NCBI GenBank assembly: GCA_014529385.2
Contig: JABFUD020000377.1
Location: forward strand, 1 to 64,000
DNA from: Adiantum capillus-veneris
Lineage: Eukaryota > Streptophyta > Polypodiopsida > Polypodiales > Pteridaceae
Direction of reading: 5' to 3'
Length of the DNA stretch: 64,000 nucleotides
Shown here: positions 13,622 through 25,141 of the stretch, one piece after another
How positions within the stretch are numbered: the stretch's first letter is position 1
Layout: each line of letters starts with the position of its first letter
Position numbers and translations under genes: made by a program
The notes under the pieces: model-generated
Database searches by the model: none
Told to the model about the DNA's origin: nothing
What the model saw: the letters and a program-made list of their open reading frames with translations, nothing else

Positions 13622-13993
13622 TGAGAGCTCCAAAAAATGATATCCAAGCTAGCTTGCTGCTAAGAAGCTGCAACATGCATGTCACTTGTACATGTGCCTA
13701 CAAACAGCCTTCACAAACATGTTTGACAGGTGCTTCAAGAGGCGGCAAAGAAACAACCATATTAGATTTTTGCAAATGTAGCAAATTGGAAAAATTCAGA
13801 TGTTCAAAATGTGCATCCCAAAGTTTTTCATCTGAAATAGCCTTAGAATCCACAACTACATTTGCAAAATTCTACTCACACTTGTCATACAAAGTGAGCT
13901 TATATAGCCCAAGACATAAACTATCATATGCAACAATTTTATCACCAAAATTGAGATCATTTATTGTACATCTGTCATCCACAAACTTGACGT
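13622..13993 (-). pseudogene. Copia element D, GAG-pre-integrase fragment, left-arm copy
   Basis: Mirror of 29,011-29,383. The minus strand encodes a GAG-pre-integrase-like segment (GLYKLTLYDK, then LWDAHFEHLNF, then a C-E-G-C-like end), broken by stops. It is the part of D separated from its protease region by the insertion of element C. Confidence 0.75.
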
Positions 13994-15636
13994 TGGTGCA
14001 CCCAAAACATGTCAATTCCAGATATAGGCTCATGCAAGGGTATGGATGCATACAGGCACATGATGGTGCTAGGGCATGTGTCTAAAGCTGTTGTGGCCAA
14101 GCGGAAGTGGAAGTGTATGTCCAATGCGGTTTTTTAGGCCAAGAAGGCTCCAGAATGGGGCTAACATGGCTGGAAATCAAAAGGTATCTAGAAGGCGGCC
14201 ATCGTGTGCCAAAGTGTGGTCTTTAATGTGCTCTCCAGGCCAGTTCAAACGGCTCGTCAAACGGAGCCCCGGGGCTTTAGATATTGCAGTTTAAAGAAAG
14301 GGTGTGTAGTAGATCCCCGACGAGCACGGCAGATGGGGACAGGTGGCCCGGGCTGATGTCAGTGAATATGTGTGTAGTGCTCAAGTTATGGAGCATGCGT
14401 GTCTTCTCGGATCGTGAATCGGAGCTCAGGATAGCAAGTTATGGCCATTTGAAAATTTTTCGGGGGCCGGGTCTAAGCCCACTTGGTCACATTGGAAGAT
14501 GTGCCATCTGGAGGTTTTGAGCCTTGCCAAGGTTCTCGGTGGGAGTGTTTACCATGTGGAGCTAGTCGGAATCGACTGCACGTCCATCGAATGCTCGGTC
14601 GGTAAGATACAATGAAGTGAAGTTGGGAGCATTTGGGCGGTGAACAATTGCAGATGTTTTTTCTTGTTTTGGAGGCCTTAGTTTGAGGGCGCCGAGGGTT
14701 TGAAACGCAGAGATGTCAGGTGTAGACGGGGCCGGTAATGTGGGGTTTCTGTTGGTTTCTTCTGCTTGGCAATCGGGTCCGGGAGCAACAAAGAGGAGCC
14801 TGTAGAGGGAGGCTAAAAAAATTGAGTGGTTTTTATTTTTCGTGTGAAGTATTTCATGGGGTTTGAAGGCCAAGGCACTGAAGGGTGCCACGTGGCGCCG
14901 AAGTAAACCCACATGCGCACAATGGCTGTCCGGTAGTGGGGTATAAGTGCCAGGGCGTTCGCCCTTTAGAATGCATGGATGGGAACCCATTTGGAGCTCC
15001 GTGAGTACGTGGGCATGGCCTTGAGCGCTGGGCGCTGTGTGGTCGTAGGCGGTGGCGCTGCAGGGTTGTAGGAGGCGGTTTTGGCCAAGGCAGGCGGTGC
15101 CAAGGGCGGCGCGCCCGCGCGGGGAAGGTGATGACATGGCGGGATTGGTTCACATGGACCCGGCCGAAACACTTTTGAGAGAGAGGTTTTTTACCCGCCT
15201 AGGAGTAACGACGACGCCGTCGTTGCTCCCTAGAGGGTGCTTGTGTGTAGAGTGAAGTGTGAAGCCTCCGATAAGCACAAAGCCAGTCAGAGTCAACCTG
15301 AGCCTCCCAAGGGAAGTGCCACGTATCGGCCTACCATGAAAAATGCCTAAAAAACTCCAAAACGAGCCCAGTAAAGGGGCAAAACTTTTTGTATAAGGGA
15401 CTTCTTTATTGTTTTGGGTCTGTGCGCTCAAGAGGAGCAGGCAAGAGTGTGAGAGAGAGCTCGTTTGAGTTGTGTAAGGATGTTTTGGAGCTATCAATGG
15501 GCAACCCTGTTCGTCTTTCGCATCGTGTCGCTCCCCCCTTCCCCTTTTCTCTTCCCCGTCTCGTCTGTTGCTAGCAGCGGTGCCGTCAGAGCGCGTGTGC
15601 GTCCGGACCGCTGGCCTTTTGCCCAGAGAGAGAGAG

Positions 15637-15679
<43 letters not shown>

Positions 15680-15880
15680 AGGGAGGTAGAGCAAAGTGAG
15701 AAAGCTCATTCGTGGTTTTGGAAAGCGCGTGTGAGCTTGGTAAGTGTGCCGGTGGAGCCGGATTGTGTGCAGGTCGTGTTTGTGAAGGTGTTTCGAGTGG
15801 ATTGGGGTGTTGTGTTGACCCTAGGCTATAGATAGGCGCTTCTGGTTGTGCCGGGTGTCGTCCCCCATTCCCCCTATCCA
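13994..15880 (+). repeat. Element C 5' LTR (left arm)
   Basis: Direct repeat of 18,027-19,945, with TG...CA ends. It contains a near-perfect inverted repeat around 15,199-15,233, centred on GACGACGCCGTC, and a GA/GT microsatellite near 15,625-15,677. The sequence just inside (TCTGGTGCCCCCACGG, from 15,885) is where a primer-binding site is expected. I cannot assign its tRNA. Confidence 0.9.
15625..15677. repeat. GA/GT microsatellite in element C LTRs
   Basis: A GA run passes into a GT run. Related tracts sit at the same LTR position near 19,668-19,728, 23,289-23,346 and 27,327-27,380, with different lengths and interruptions in each copy. Confidence 0.9.
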
Positions 15881-15990
15881 TCTTCTGGTGCCCCCACGGA
15901 GGAGCACCTGATTGCTCCTATTTGAAGTGAAGGACAATGTTGCGGTGATGCCGATGGTGCAAAAACTTTGAAGAGCAAAGTGTGATAGAG

Positions 15991-17857
15991 ATGGTGTGGT
16001 CGGGGTTCCGAAGTTAACAGGTGTCGAAGACACAGAAGTATGGTTGCAGGACTACGGATTGTTCCTGCTGGAGAGTGGATTGTCAAGGGAAGAAGGAGTG
16101 GTTCAGGCTTTCCCGCTCCTAGTCCGTGGAAAAGCGAAGCTATGGTACGAAAGATTACAAGTGGAAGACAAGCTGGATTGGTGCGCACTGGAAACGGCCT
16201 TTCGGGGCAAGTTTGTGCCGAATGTGCAGTGGAGTGAAGTGATGCGGCAGCTGGATGAGTTGAAGCAAGGCCTGGACATTGATTTTGGAGCGTTTGTGCA
16301 GGAATTTGAGGCCCTGTGGAGCAAACTCGTCAGGATCACCGCTGTGGAGAATGCGGGTTTCTTGAAATTGTCTAAGTTTCTAGATTGCTTGCATGTGGAT
16401 GTGCACGATAAGGTGGAAGTTGATGGGCCGTGTCGTATGCAGAGGCGGTGGCCTTTGCAAGAGGTCGTACAAAGAAGCTTTTGAAGAAGCGTCAAGCAAG
16501 GCAAGGAGAGTCCAATCCGATGGTGTCCACGCCAGTTGAAGTGAAGGAGGTAAAGGCACAGCGGGCGCTAGAGGGTCTGCATATGCAAGAAGAGCCAAGG
16601 GTGTTGTGGCTGCAGAGAGACAAGGTCATTTCTATGCCTAGAATGCCAGACAGGAGGGATATAATGGTCGAAGAAGTGCCAATGATTCCAGGTGATGTAA
16701 ATGTGTTGGCAGATTCACCTATGGATAATCGAATTCCTGGGGAGCGTGCTCATGGCCAGCAAGTGTGGTTTGCTGATGAGATTGAAGCGGTAAAGATGGA
16801 CGAGGTTCCATATTCTGAGGTAGAGGAAGAGCACGAGTCGAATGGTGGCAGCTCTTTGGATGGAGATACGACTTGGGAGACGGGGTCGACATCCTCTAGT
16901 TATGATGTTTATGACGTTTTATGTGTGAAGAAGATAGCAGATGCTACTAGTTCCAAAGTGCTGGAGGATTCTGAAGTCCGTCAAGTGGTAGTTGAGGCCA
17001 AGGTGGCTATGCAGTTTGTAGAGGCTGTTGAGGAGACAGGCATAAAGCCAAGGAGCTGTGATGAGGTGGAAGAAGGCAGTGTGCAGGACCAATGCAGTGA
17101 GAAAGCCCATCTTGAGCGACAAGAGGATGAATGTTCAAGCTTGTGTGGTCATGTATGCTAGGATGATGAGGTTGATTGGGGATTCGATGACCCGATGGTT
17201 GACATGGATGAGGAATCACAAGTGCTTGTTGAGAGGGCGCTAGCCAGGATACAGGTTAAAGGTAGCCTTGTGCTTTGTCCGCCACTAGGCGAGGAAAAAA
17301 TTAAAGAACAGGTACATGTGGCTGATCTACAAGAAGTGATGGTGGACCCCCATGGACCAGGTGATGTGAAAGAGCTTGGAGAGGTTGGAGTTGAGGATGA
17401 TGCTGGTATGGAAGCAGGTATGGAGTTGATGGCGGCTAAGGTGCCTATGTGTGAGGAGCTTTTAGTGCAGCAGGAATGTTTCTTTGTGCATGAAGAGAAG
17501 TCCAAGAATGCAGCCTTGTTTGATATGTTAAGGGAGGTGTGTGCCTTGTGGTTGAAGGGTATGCTTATAAATATAGCAGTGCATTGGGCCATCAACCAGC
17601 TACTACAGGATTCCATGGAGGAGACCTCCAGTTTATCGGGTGGGGAGGAAGGGTCAGATATGTTTGTTTTGAGTGATGATGTGCTTGGTGATGCGTGGTT
17701 TGAAGTGGGTAGTTTACCAGTGAATGCTTTGAGTGGTGGAGATATGCTATGGGCAGGTTATTTGGATGATTGGACATGTGCTGGAATGTGGCACTATAGG
17801 AAGCTGCTACAGATGGTTGGACGAGATCAGTCTCAAGTGTTTGATCCAGGCGGTTGA
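15991..17857 (+). pseudogene. Element C gag-like ORF, left-arm copy (frameshifted)
   Basis: The frame from about 15,996 encodes a retrotransposon gag domain (WLQDYGLFLLE, KAKLWYERL, then a FVQEFEALW block). A missing G near 16,430 relative to the right arm shifts the frame, and an earlier missing T near 16,011 separates the start. A long acidic, low-complexity C-terminal half follows (16,430-17,161, then 17,195-17,857), with an in-frame TAG at 17,159-17,161 that the right arm shares. No zinc knuckle, protease or RT is visible. Confidence 0.8.
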
Positions 17858-18026
17858 TGACAGGTAAAGCAGGGGGTTGGGCAACCCGCCTAAGGGAAGG
17901 CCAGCAGAAAAGTAGGAGCTATGTAAATATTTTACATATAGGTTGTGGTGTGGTTATGCCGTTTTTGTGTGCAATGAGTATGCTTTTGGTTTAGCATAAA
18001 TGCTCAACGAGAGGGTTGGGCAATGA

Positions 18027-19665
18027 TGGTGCACCCAAAATATGTCGATGCCAGATATGGGCTCATGCAAGGGTATGAATGCATACAGGCGCACATGATG
18101 GTGCTAGGGCATGTGTCTAAAGCTGTTGTGGCCAAGCGGAAGTGGAAGTGTATGTCCAATGCGGTCTTTTACGCCAAGAAGGCTCCAGATGGGGCTAACA
18201 GGGCTGGCAATCAAAAGGTATCCAGAAGGCGGTCATCGTGTGCCAAAGTGTGGTCTTTAATGTGCTCTCCAGGCCAGTTCAAACGGCTCGTCAAACGGAG
18301 CCCCGGGGCTTTAGATATTGCAGTTTAAAGAAAGGGTGTGTAGTAGATCCCCGACGAGCAGGGCAGATGGGGACAGGTGGCCCGGGCTGATGTCAGTGCA
18401 TATGTGTGTAGTGCTCAAGTTATGGAGCATGCCTGTCTTCTCGGATCGTGAATCGGAGCTCAGGATAGCAAGTTATGGCCATTTGAAAATTTTCCGAGGG
18501 CCAGGTCTGAGCCCACTTGGTCACATTGGAAGATGTGCCATCTGGCAGTTTTGAGCCTTGCCAAGGTTCTTGGTGGGAGTGTTTACCATGTGGAGCTAGT
18601 CAGAATTGACTGCACGTCCATCGGATGCTCGGTCGGTCAGATACAGTGAAGTGAAGTTGGGAGCATTTGGGCGGTGAACAATTGCAGATGTTTTTTCTTG
18701 TTTTGGAGGCCTTAGTTCGAGGGCGCCAAGGGTTTGAAACGCAGAGATGTCAGGTGTAGAGGGGGCCGGGAATGTGGGGTTTCTGTTGGTTTTTTCTGCT
18801 TGGTAATCGGGTCCGGGAGCAACAAAGAGAAGCCTGTAGAGGGAGGCTAAAAAAATTGAGTGGTTTTTATTTTTCATGTGAAGTATTTCATGGGGTTTGA
18901 AGGCCAAGGCACTGAAGGGTGCCACGTGGCGCCGAAGTAAACCCACATGCGCAAAATGGCTGTCCGATGGTGGGGTATAAGTGCCAGGCGTTCGCCCTAG
19001 TATGCATGGATGGGAGCCCATTTGCAGCTCCGTGAGCTCGTGGCCATGGCCTTGAGCGCTGGGCGCTGTGTGGTCGAAGGCGGTGGCGCTGCAGGGTGGT
19101 AGGCGGCGGTTTTGGCCAAGGCAGGCGGTGCCAAGGGCGGCGCGCCCGCACGGGGAAGGTGACGACGTGGCGGGATTGGTTCACATGGACCCGGCCGAAA
19201 CACTTTTGAGAGAGAGGTTTTTTACCTGCCTAGGAGCAACGACGGCGCCGTTGTTGCTCCCTAGAGGGTTCTTGTGTGTAGAGTGAAGTGTCAAGCCTCG
19301 GGATAAGCACAAAGCCAGTCAGAGTCAAGCTGAGCCTCCAAGGGAAGTGCCACATGTCGGCCTACCATGAAAAATGCCTAAAAAACTCAAAAACGGGCCT
19401 AGTAAAGGGGCAAAACTTTTTGTATCAGGGGCTTCTTTATTGTTTTGTGTCTGTGCGCTCAAGACGAGCAAGCAAGAGTGTGAGAGAGAGCTCGTTTGAG
19501 CTGTGTAAGGATGTTTTGGAGCTATCAATGGGCAACCCTGTTCGTCTTTGCATCGTGTCGCTGCGTCCTCTTTCTCTCTCTCTCTTCTCTTCTTCCCCGT
19601 CTCGTCTGGTGCTAGCCGCGGTGCCGTCAGAGCGCGTGTGCGTCCGGACCGCTGGCCTTTTGCCC

Positions 19666-19696
<31 letters not shown>

Positions 19697-19945
19697 GTGT
19701 GTGTTGTGTTTGTGTGTGTGTGTGTGTGTGCAGAGGGAGGTAGAGCAAAGTGCGGCAAAGTGCGAAAGCTCATTCGTGGTTTTGGAAAGCGCGTGTGCGC
19801 TTGGTAAGTGTGCCGGTGGAGCCGGATTGTGTGCAGGTCGTGTTTGTGAAGGTGTTTTCGAGTGGATTGGGGTGCTGTGTTGACCCTGAGCTATAGAGAG
19901 GCATTTCTAGTCGTGCCGGGTTTCGTTCCCCATTCCCCCTCTCCA
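18027..19945 (+). repeat. Element C 3' LTR (left arm)
   Basis: Direct repeat of the 5' LTR. It carries a palindrome around 19,229-19,262, with arms GGAGCAAC and GTTGCTCC around a GGCGCC core, and a GA/GT microsatellite near 19,668-19,728 whose structure differs from the 5' LTR. It is followed by the target duplication ACGT at 19,946-19,949. Confidence 0.9.
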
Positions 19946-19949
19946 ACGT

Positions 19950-21270
19950 CTCGCAAGTTACAGACAAAAGATTCTTCTTGATCCTAAGTACATAAAGTGC
20001 ATCAACAAGTGTGAAAGAACTGCCATTTGTAGTAGTAAGCACAATCTTTTGAACTCCCTGAACTAGATAAGAGGCATTGCTGGCACAAGTGACTGAATTC
20101 CCATGAGGGACAGACTCAAGAGAGGTGAAAAATCACGATGTGAGGTAATGTGCTTTGTAGCACCACTGTCAAAATACCACACATTTGAATCTGCAGCAAC
20201 TGACATGCTTTGCATCATGGATAGCAAGATTATAGATACAATCTACACTAAAAGACACTCTACACTAAAAGCCCATTTTGCATCAACATCAGCATCAAAG
20301 TCTCCTTTCACAAAAGACTCAACAATAGTTGCATATGTAGTGGAACCAGCATTTGCATTGGAACGAGCCTCTTTCTTCTTAGCTCTTTGGCCTTCAACTT
20401 AGGACAGTGTTTAATCAAGTGATCATTAGCTTTACAATAATGGAAACGCAACTTCTTTTTACCCTTATCACGAGAATTTCTAGAAGAATTGCTGCCAATA
20501 GAAGCATTAGGAACAAGTGATTTTCCACTCGTAGAAGAACCATAAGAAGTGGCTGCATTGTTGTTACCACCTTTTCTTTGAGTAGAAATAAAGGCCTATT
20601 CAAATGCATGTTGTCTAGTCCTATTTTTTGGAAAGCAAATCTTACAACAGCAATGTGCATAATGCATCAAACTTGACAACTTCAGGATTTTCTTGGGTCA
20701 TAAGTCTCCAAGTACTAGCAAAAGTCTGGTAAGAATCTAGCAAGGCATCAAGAACAATTTTCACAAGGGAACTGTCTGAAATGACTTCACTTGCAAAAAT
20801 AAGTTGCTCATTGATATCCTTGACACTAGCAAGGAAAGTGTCCATATCATCTTCCTCATGCATAATCTTTGTTTGACTCCAGCTCTTTACACAGCAATGC
20901 AATTTTTGCCTCATTGCGACTTTCATAAAGACCAACCAGAATATCCCAAGCCTGTTTTGTAGATTTGCTTAACGGATTTGAGGAGTAATAGTGTGCTTCA
21001 CAGACAACACAATCAATGCATGAGCCTACGAGCTTGTTCTATCGTAGGCAAAACAACTCTAACAGTAGCAATCCTTGCAGCAGGACCTGCAACATCCTCA
21101 ACATCGCATGTATCCTCAGAACAAGGACGTACATCAATGCTCTGCACAATGTTCCCAAACGCCCTTTGACACAAGAACATGTTGCATCATATAAGCCCAC
21201 ATAGAGTAATTATCCCTCCAATCTATCCTCAACAGCAAATGTTGAACACATTTGTGTTGTTGTCAGCCAT
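19950..21270 (-). pseudogene. Copia element D gag and protease, left-arm copy
   Basis: Mirror of 21,737-23,067. The 20,642-20,935 frame is a copia gag (UBN2-type) segment: AMRQKLHCCVKSWSQTK, then a stretch ending RLMTQENPEV. Here the gag reads further in one frame than in the right arm, which lost one T from a run. Breaks in both copies are single-base indels. The start codon is near 21,268-21,270 on the minus strand. Confidence 0.8.
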
Positions 21271-21404
21271 GGAAAATGCTCAACTCGATAATGAAAACTA
21301 CTGAAAAAGTGGAGAAGGAAAGCAGGACAACACGTGCTATATAGCACAAAGCATAGAAGACCATAAAAGACCCTTTATGCACACCTCAAATGGCACTGAC
21401 AAAA

Positions 21405-21608
21405 ACAAAATGCCCACAATGACCACAACCCCCGAGCCGATACCTGCAAGTAGTGAACGCCCAGGCCTAACATGCACCCCAATCTAAAAGCTTTGCCAAC
21501 GTTTCCGCGCGAGGAGGAGGAAATGGAAGAAATTTGATTGGGGATCATTCGGCCTTTGTTTCCACTACATGCAGTACAGCACTGGGTATTTTGTCATTTT
21601 GTGCAAAA
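21405..21608. other. Non-palindromic spacer at the centre of the large palindrome
   Basis: The two arms stop matching at about 21,404 and 21,609, leaving roughly 204 bases that are not self-complementary. The spacer has no ORF of note. It lies upstream of both divergently oriented copia gag reading frames (starts near 21,270 on minus and 21,737 on plus). A TATA-like run sits just outside it on the right, near 21,664-21,673. A simple missed-adapter fold-back read would normally have little or no spacer, so the spacer argues mildly for a real structure. Confidence 0.8.
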
Positions 21609-21663
21609 TTTTGTCAGTGCCATTTTGTGCATAACAGGTTCTTATGGTCTTCTAAGCTTTGTG

Positions 21664-21673
21664 CTATATATAC
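21664..21673 (+). promoter_or_regulatory. TATA-like element upstream of copia D
   Basis: A run CTATATATAC lies about 65 bases upstream of the copia gag ATG at 21,737. That distance leaves little room for the R/U5 region and primer-binding site of a normal 5' LTR, and I see no recognisable primer site between them. D may have lost its LTR organisation, or this may be a chance AT-rich run. The left-arm counterpart is altered and reads GCTATATAGC. Confidence 0.35.
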
Positions 21674-21736
21674 ACGTGTTGTCCTGCTTTCCTTCTCCAC
21701 TTTTCAGTAGTTTTCATATCGAGTTGAGCATTTTCC

Positions 21737-23067
21737 ATGGCTGACAACAACACAAATGTGTTCAACATGTTTGCTGTGTGAGGATAGAATGGTGGGGATA
21801 ATTACTCTATGTGGGCTATATGATGCAACATGTTTCTTGTGTCAAAGGGCGTTTGGAACATTGTGCAGAGCATTGATGTACGTCCTTGTTCTGAGGATAC
21901 ATGCGATGTTGAGGATGTTGCAGGTCCTGCTGCAAGGATTGCTACTGTTAGAGTTGTTTTGCCTACGATAGAACAAGCTCGTAGCTCATGCATTGATTGT
22001 GTTGTCTGTGAAGCAACTATTACTACTCTCTCAAATCCGTTAAGCAAATCTACAAAACAGGCTTGGGATATTCTGGTTGGTCTTTATGAAAGTCGCAATG
22101 AGGCAAAAATTGCATTGCTGTGTAAAGAGCTGGAGTCAAACAAAGATTATGCATGAGGAAGATGATATGGACACTTTCCTTGCTAGTGTCAAGGATATCA
22201 ATGAGCAACTTATTTTTGCAAGTGAAGTCATTTCAGACAGTTCCCTTGTGAAAATTGTTCTTGATGCCTTGCTAGATTCTTACCAGACTTTGCTAGTACT
22301 TGGAGACTTATGACCCAAGAAAATCCTGAAGTTGTCAAGTTTGATGCATTATGCACATTGCTGTTGTAAAGATTTGCTTTCCAAAAAAATAGGACTAGAC
22401 AACATGCATTTTGAATAGGCCTTTATTTCTACTCAAAGAAAAGGTGGTAACAACAATGCAGCCACTTCTTATGGTTCTTCTACGAGTGGAAAATCACTTG
22501 TTCCTAATGCTTCTATTGGCAGCAATTCTCTAGAAATTCTCGTGATAAGGGAAAAAAGAAGTTGCGTTTCCATTATTGTAAAGCTAATGATCACTTGATT
22601 AAACACTGTCCTAAGTTGAAGGCCAAAGAGCTAAGAAGAAAGAGGCTCGATCCAATGCAAATGCTGGTTCCCCACTACATATGCAACTATTGTTGAGTCT
22701 TTTGTGAAAGGAGACTTTGATGCTGATGTTGATGCAAAATGGGCTTTTAGTGTAGAGTGTCTTTAGTGTAGATTGTATCTATAATCTTGCTATCCCATGA
22801 TGCAAAGCATGTCAGTTGCCTGCAGATTCAAATGTGTGGTATTTTGACAGTGGTGCTACAAAGCACATTACCTCACATCGTGATTTTCTCACCTCTCTTG
22901 AGTCTGTCCCTCATGGGAATTCAGTCACTTGTGCCAGCAATGCCTCTTATCTAGTTCAGGGAGTTCAAAAGATTGTGCTTACTACTACAAATGGCAGTTC
23001 TTTCACACTTGTTGATGCACTTTATGTACTTAGGATCAAGAAGAATCTTTTGTCTGTAACTTGCGAG
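21737..23067 (+). pseudogene. Copia element D: gag and aspartic protease, right-arm copy
   Basis: Ty1/copia polyprotein remnant. The gag part starts MADNNTNVF and contains a UBN2-like stretch (22,077-22,313). A zinc-knuckle-like segment near 22,555-22,615 keeps C-x4-H-x4-C spacing, but the first cysteine is not visible in this frame. The protease starts near 22,816 with W-Y-F-D-S-G-A-T-K-H-I, the typical copia form, and runs into LYVLRIKKNLLSV before element C interrupts at 23,068. Several single-base frameshifts separate the pieces. It cannot encode a working polyprotein. Confidence 0.85.
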
Positions 23068-23071
23068 ACGT

Positions 23072-23287
23072 TGGAGAGGGGGAATGGGGAACGAAACCCG
23101 GCACGACTAGAAATGCCTCTCTATAGCTCAGGGTCAACACAGCACCCCAATCCACTCGAAAACACCTTCACAAACACGACCTGCACACAATCCGGCTCCA
23201 CCGGCACACTTACCAAGCGCACACGCGCTTTCCAAAACCACGAATGAGCTTTCGCACTTTGCCGCACTTTGCTCTACCTCCCTCTGC

Positions 23288-23319
<32 letters not shown>

Positions 23320-24972
23320 TCTCTCTCTCTCTCTCTCTCTCTCTGGGCAAAAGGCCAGCGGTCCGGACGCACACGCGCTCTGACGGCACCGCGGCTAGCA
23401 CCAGACGAGACGGGAAGAGAAAAGGGAAGGGGGAGCGACACGATGCCAAAGACGAACAGGGTTGCCCATTGATAGCTCCAAAACATCCTTACACAGCTCA
23501 AACGAGCTCTCTCTCACACTCTTGCTTGCTCGTCTTGAGCGCACAGACACAAAACAATAAAGAAGCCCCTGATACAAAAAGTTTTGCCCCTTTACTAGGC
23601 CCGTTTTTGAGTTTTTTAGGCATTTTTCATGGTAGGCCGACATGTGGCACTTCCCTTGGGAGGCTCAGCTTGACTCTGACTGGCTTTGTGCTTATCCCGA
23701 GGCTTGACACTTCACTCTACACACAAGAACCCTCTAGGGAGCAACAACGGCGCCGTCGTTGCTCCTAGGCAGGTAAAAAACCTCTCTCTCAAAAGTGTTT
23801 CGGCCGGGTCCATGTGAACCAATCCCGCCACGTCGTCACCTTCCCCGTGCGGGCGCGCCGCCCTTGGCACCGCCTGCCTTGGCCAAAACCGCCGCCTACC
23901 ACCCTGCAGCGCCACCGCCTTCGACCACACAGCGCCCAGCGCTCAAGGCCATGGCCACGAGCTCACGGAGCTGCAAATGGGCTCCCATCCATGCATACTA
24001 GGGCGAACGCCCTGGCACTTATACCCCACCATCGGACAGCCATTTTGCGCATGTGGGTTTACTTCGGCGCCACGTGGCACCCTTCAGTGCCTTGGCCTTC
24101 AAACCCCATGAAATACTTCACATGAAAAATAAAAACCACTCAATTTTTTTAGCCTCCCTCTACAGGCTTCTCTTTGTTGCTCCCGGACCCGATTACCAAG
24201 CAGAAAAAACCAACAGAAACCCCACATTCCCGCCCCCTCTACACCTGACATCTCTGCGTTTCAAACCCTTGGCGCCCTCGAACTAAGGCCTCCAAAACAA
24301 GAAAAAACATCTGCAATTGTTCACCGCCCAAATGCTCCCAACTTCACTTCACTGTATCTGACCGACCGAGCATCCGATGGACGTGCAGTCAATTCTGACT
24401 AGCTCCACATGGTAAACACTCCCACCAAGAACCTTGGCAAGGCTCAAAACTGCCAGATGGCACATCTTCCAATGTGACCAAGTGGGCTCAGACCTGGCCC
24501 TCGGAAAATTTTCAAATGGCCATAACTTGCTATCCTGAGCTCCGATTCACGATCCGAGAAGACAGGCATGCTCCATAACTTGAGCACTACACACATATGC
24601 ACTGACATCAGCCCGGGCCACCTGTCCCCATCTGCCCTGCTCGTCGGGGATCTACTACACACCCTTTCTTTAAACTGCAATATCTAAAGCCCCGGGGCTC
24701 CGTTTGACGAGCCGTTTGAACTGGCCTGGAGAGCACATTAAAGACCACACTTTGGCACACGATGACCGCCTTCTGGATACCTTTTGATTGCCAGCCCTGT
24801 TAGCCCCATTCTGGAGCCTTCTTGGCGTAAAAGACCGCATTGGACATACACTTCCACTTCCGCTTGGCCACAACAGCTTTAGACACATGCCCTAGCACCA
24901 TCATGTGCGCCTGTATGCATTCATACCCTTGCATGAGCCCATATCTGGCATCGACATATTTTGGGTGCACCA
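23072..24972 (-). repeat. Element C 3' LTR (right arm)
   Basis: Matches 27,121-29,010 as a direct repeat and 18,027-19,945 as the inverted partner. It carries the LTR palindrome around 23,736-23,771, where CCTAGG-type ends flank GGAGCAAC/GTTGCTCC arms around GGCGCC, and a CA/CT microsatellite near 23,289-23,346. Confidence 0.9.
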
Positions 24973-25141
24973 TCATTGCCCAACCCTCTCGTTGAGCATT
25001 TATGCTAAACCAAAAGCATACTCATTGCACACAAAAACGGCATAACCACACCACAACCTATATGTAAAATATTTACATAGCTCCTACTTTTCTGCTGGCC
25101 TTCCCTTAGGCGGGTTGCCCAACCCCCTGCTTTACCTGTCA

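Larger units (their letters stand above)
13994..19945 (+). mobile_element. Element C: non-autonomous gag-only LTR retrotransposon (TR-GAG type), left-arm copy
   Basis: Two direct LTRs of about 1.9 kb (13,994-15,880 and 18,027-19,945; both start TGGTGCACCC and end near CCCCCT-TCCA) flank a 2.1-kb internal region with only a gag-like ORF. There is no protease, RT or integrase, so it must depend on proteins from another element. The bases ACGT occur directly before (13,990-13,993) and after (19,946-19,949) and form a 4-bp target duplication. It interrupts copia element D, whose frame resumes on the other side. The two LTRs differ at many positions, so it is not very recent. Confidence 0.9.
1..21404. 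repeat. Left arm of a ~43-kb inverted repeat (palindrome)
   Basis: Every element here recurs on the opposite strand between 21,609 and 43,003, with paired coordinates summing to about 43,004 (range 43,002-43,017). Examples are the family A LTR at 3520-4455 with 38,551-39,485, the family B RT at 10106-10723 with 32,280-32,897, and the element C LTR at 13994-15880 with 27,121-29,010. Position 1 pairs with about 43,003 and there is no sign of the arm ending, so it runs off the left edge. Single-base indels relative to the other arm are frequent, most densely in 1-2100. The arm could be a real inverted duplication or a fold-back assembly artefact. Confidence 0.97.

Noticed and set aside
13621-14085. 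154-codon plus-strand ORF starting MRAPKNDIQ (and its mirror at 28,919-29,383)
   Set aside because: It reads antisense through the copia GAG-pre-integrase fragment and then into the element C LTR. No domain is visible and it is mirrored only because of the inverted repeat.
14562-15137. 191-codon proline-rich ORF in the element C LTR, present in several copies
   Set aside because: GC-rich LTR sequence stays open by composition. The LTR copies differ by frame-changing indels and no domain is recognisable.
15150-15881. 243-codon minus-strand ORF with a histidine-threonine run
   Set aside because: It lies wholly in an LTR, and the run is a translated CA microsatellite. The other LTR frames with similar runs are equally artefactual.
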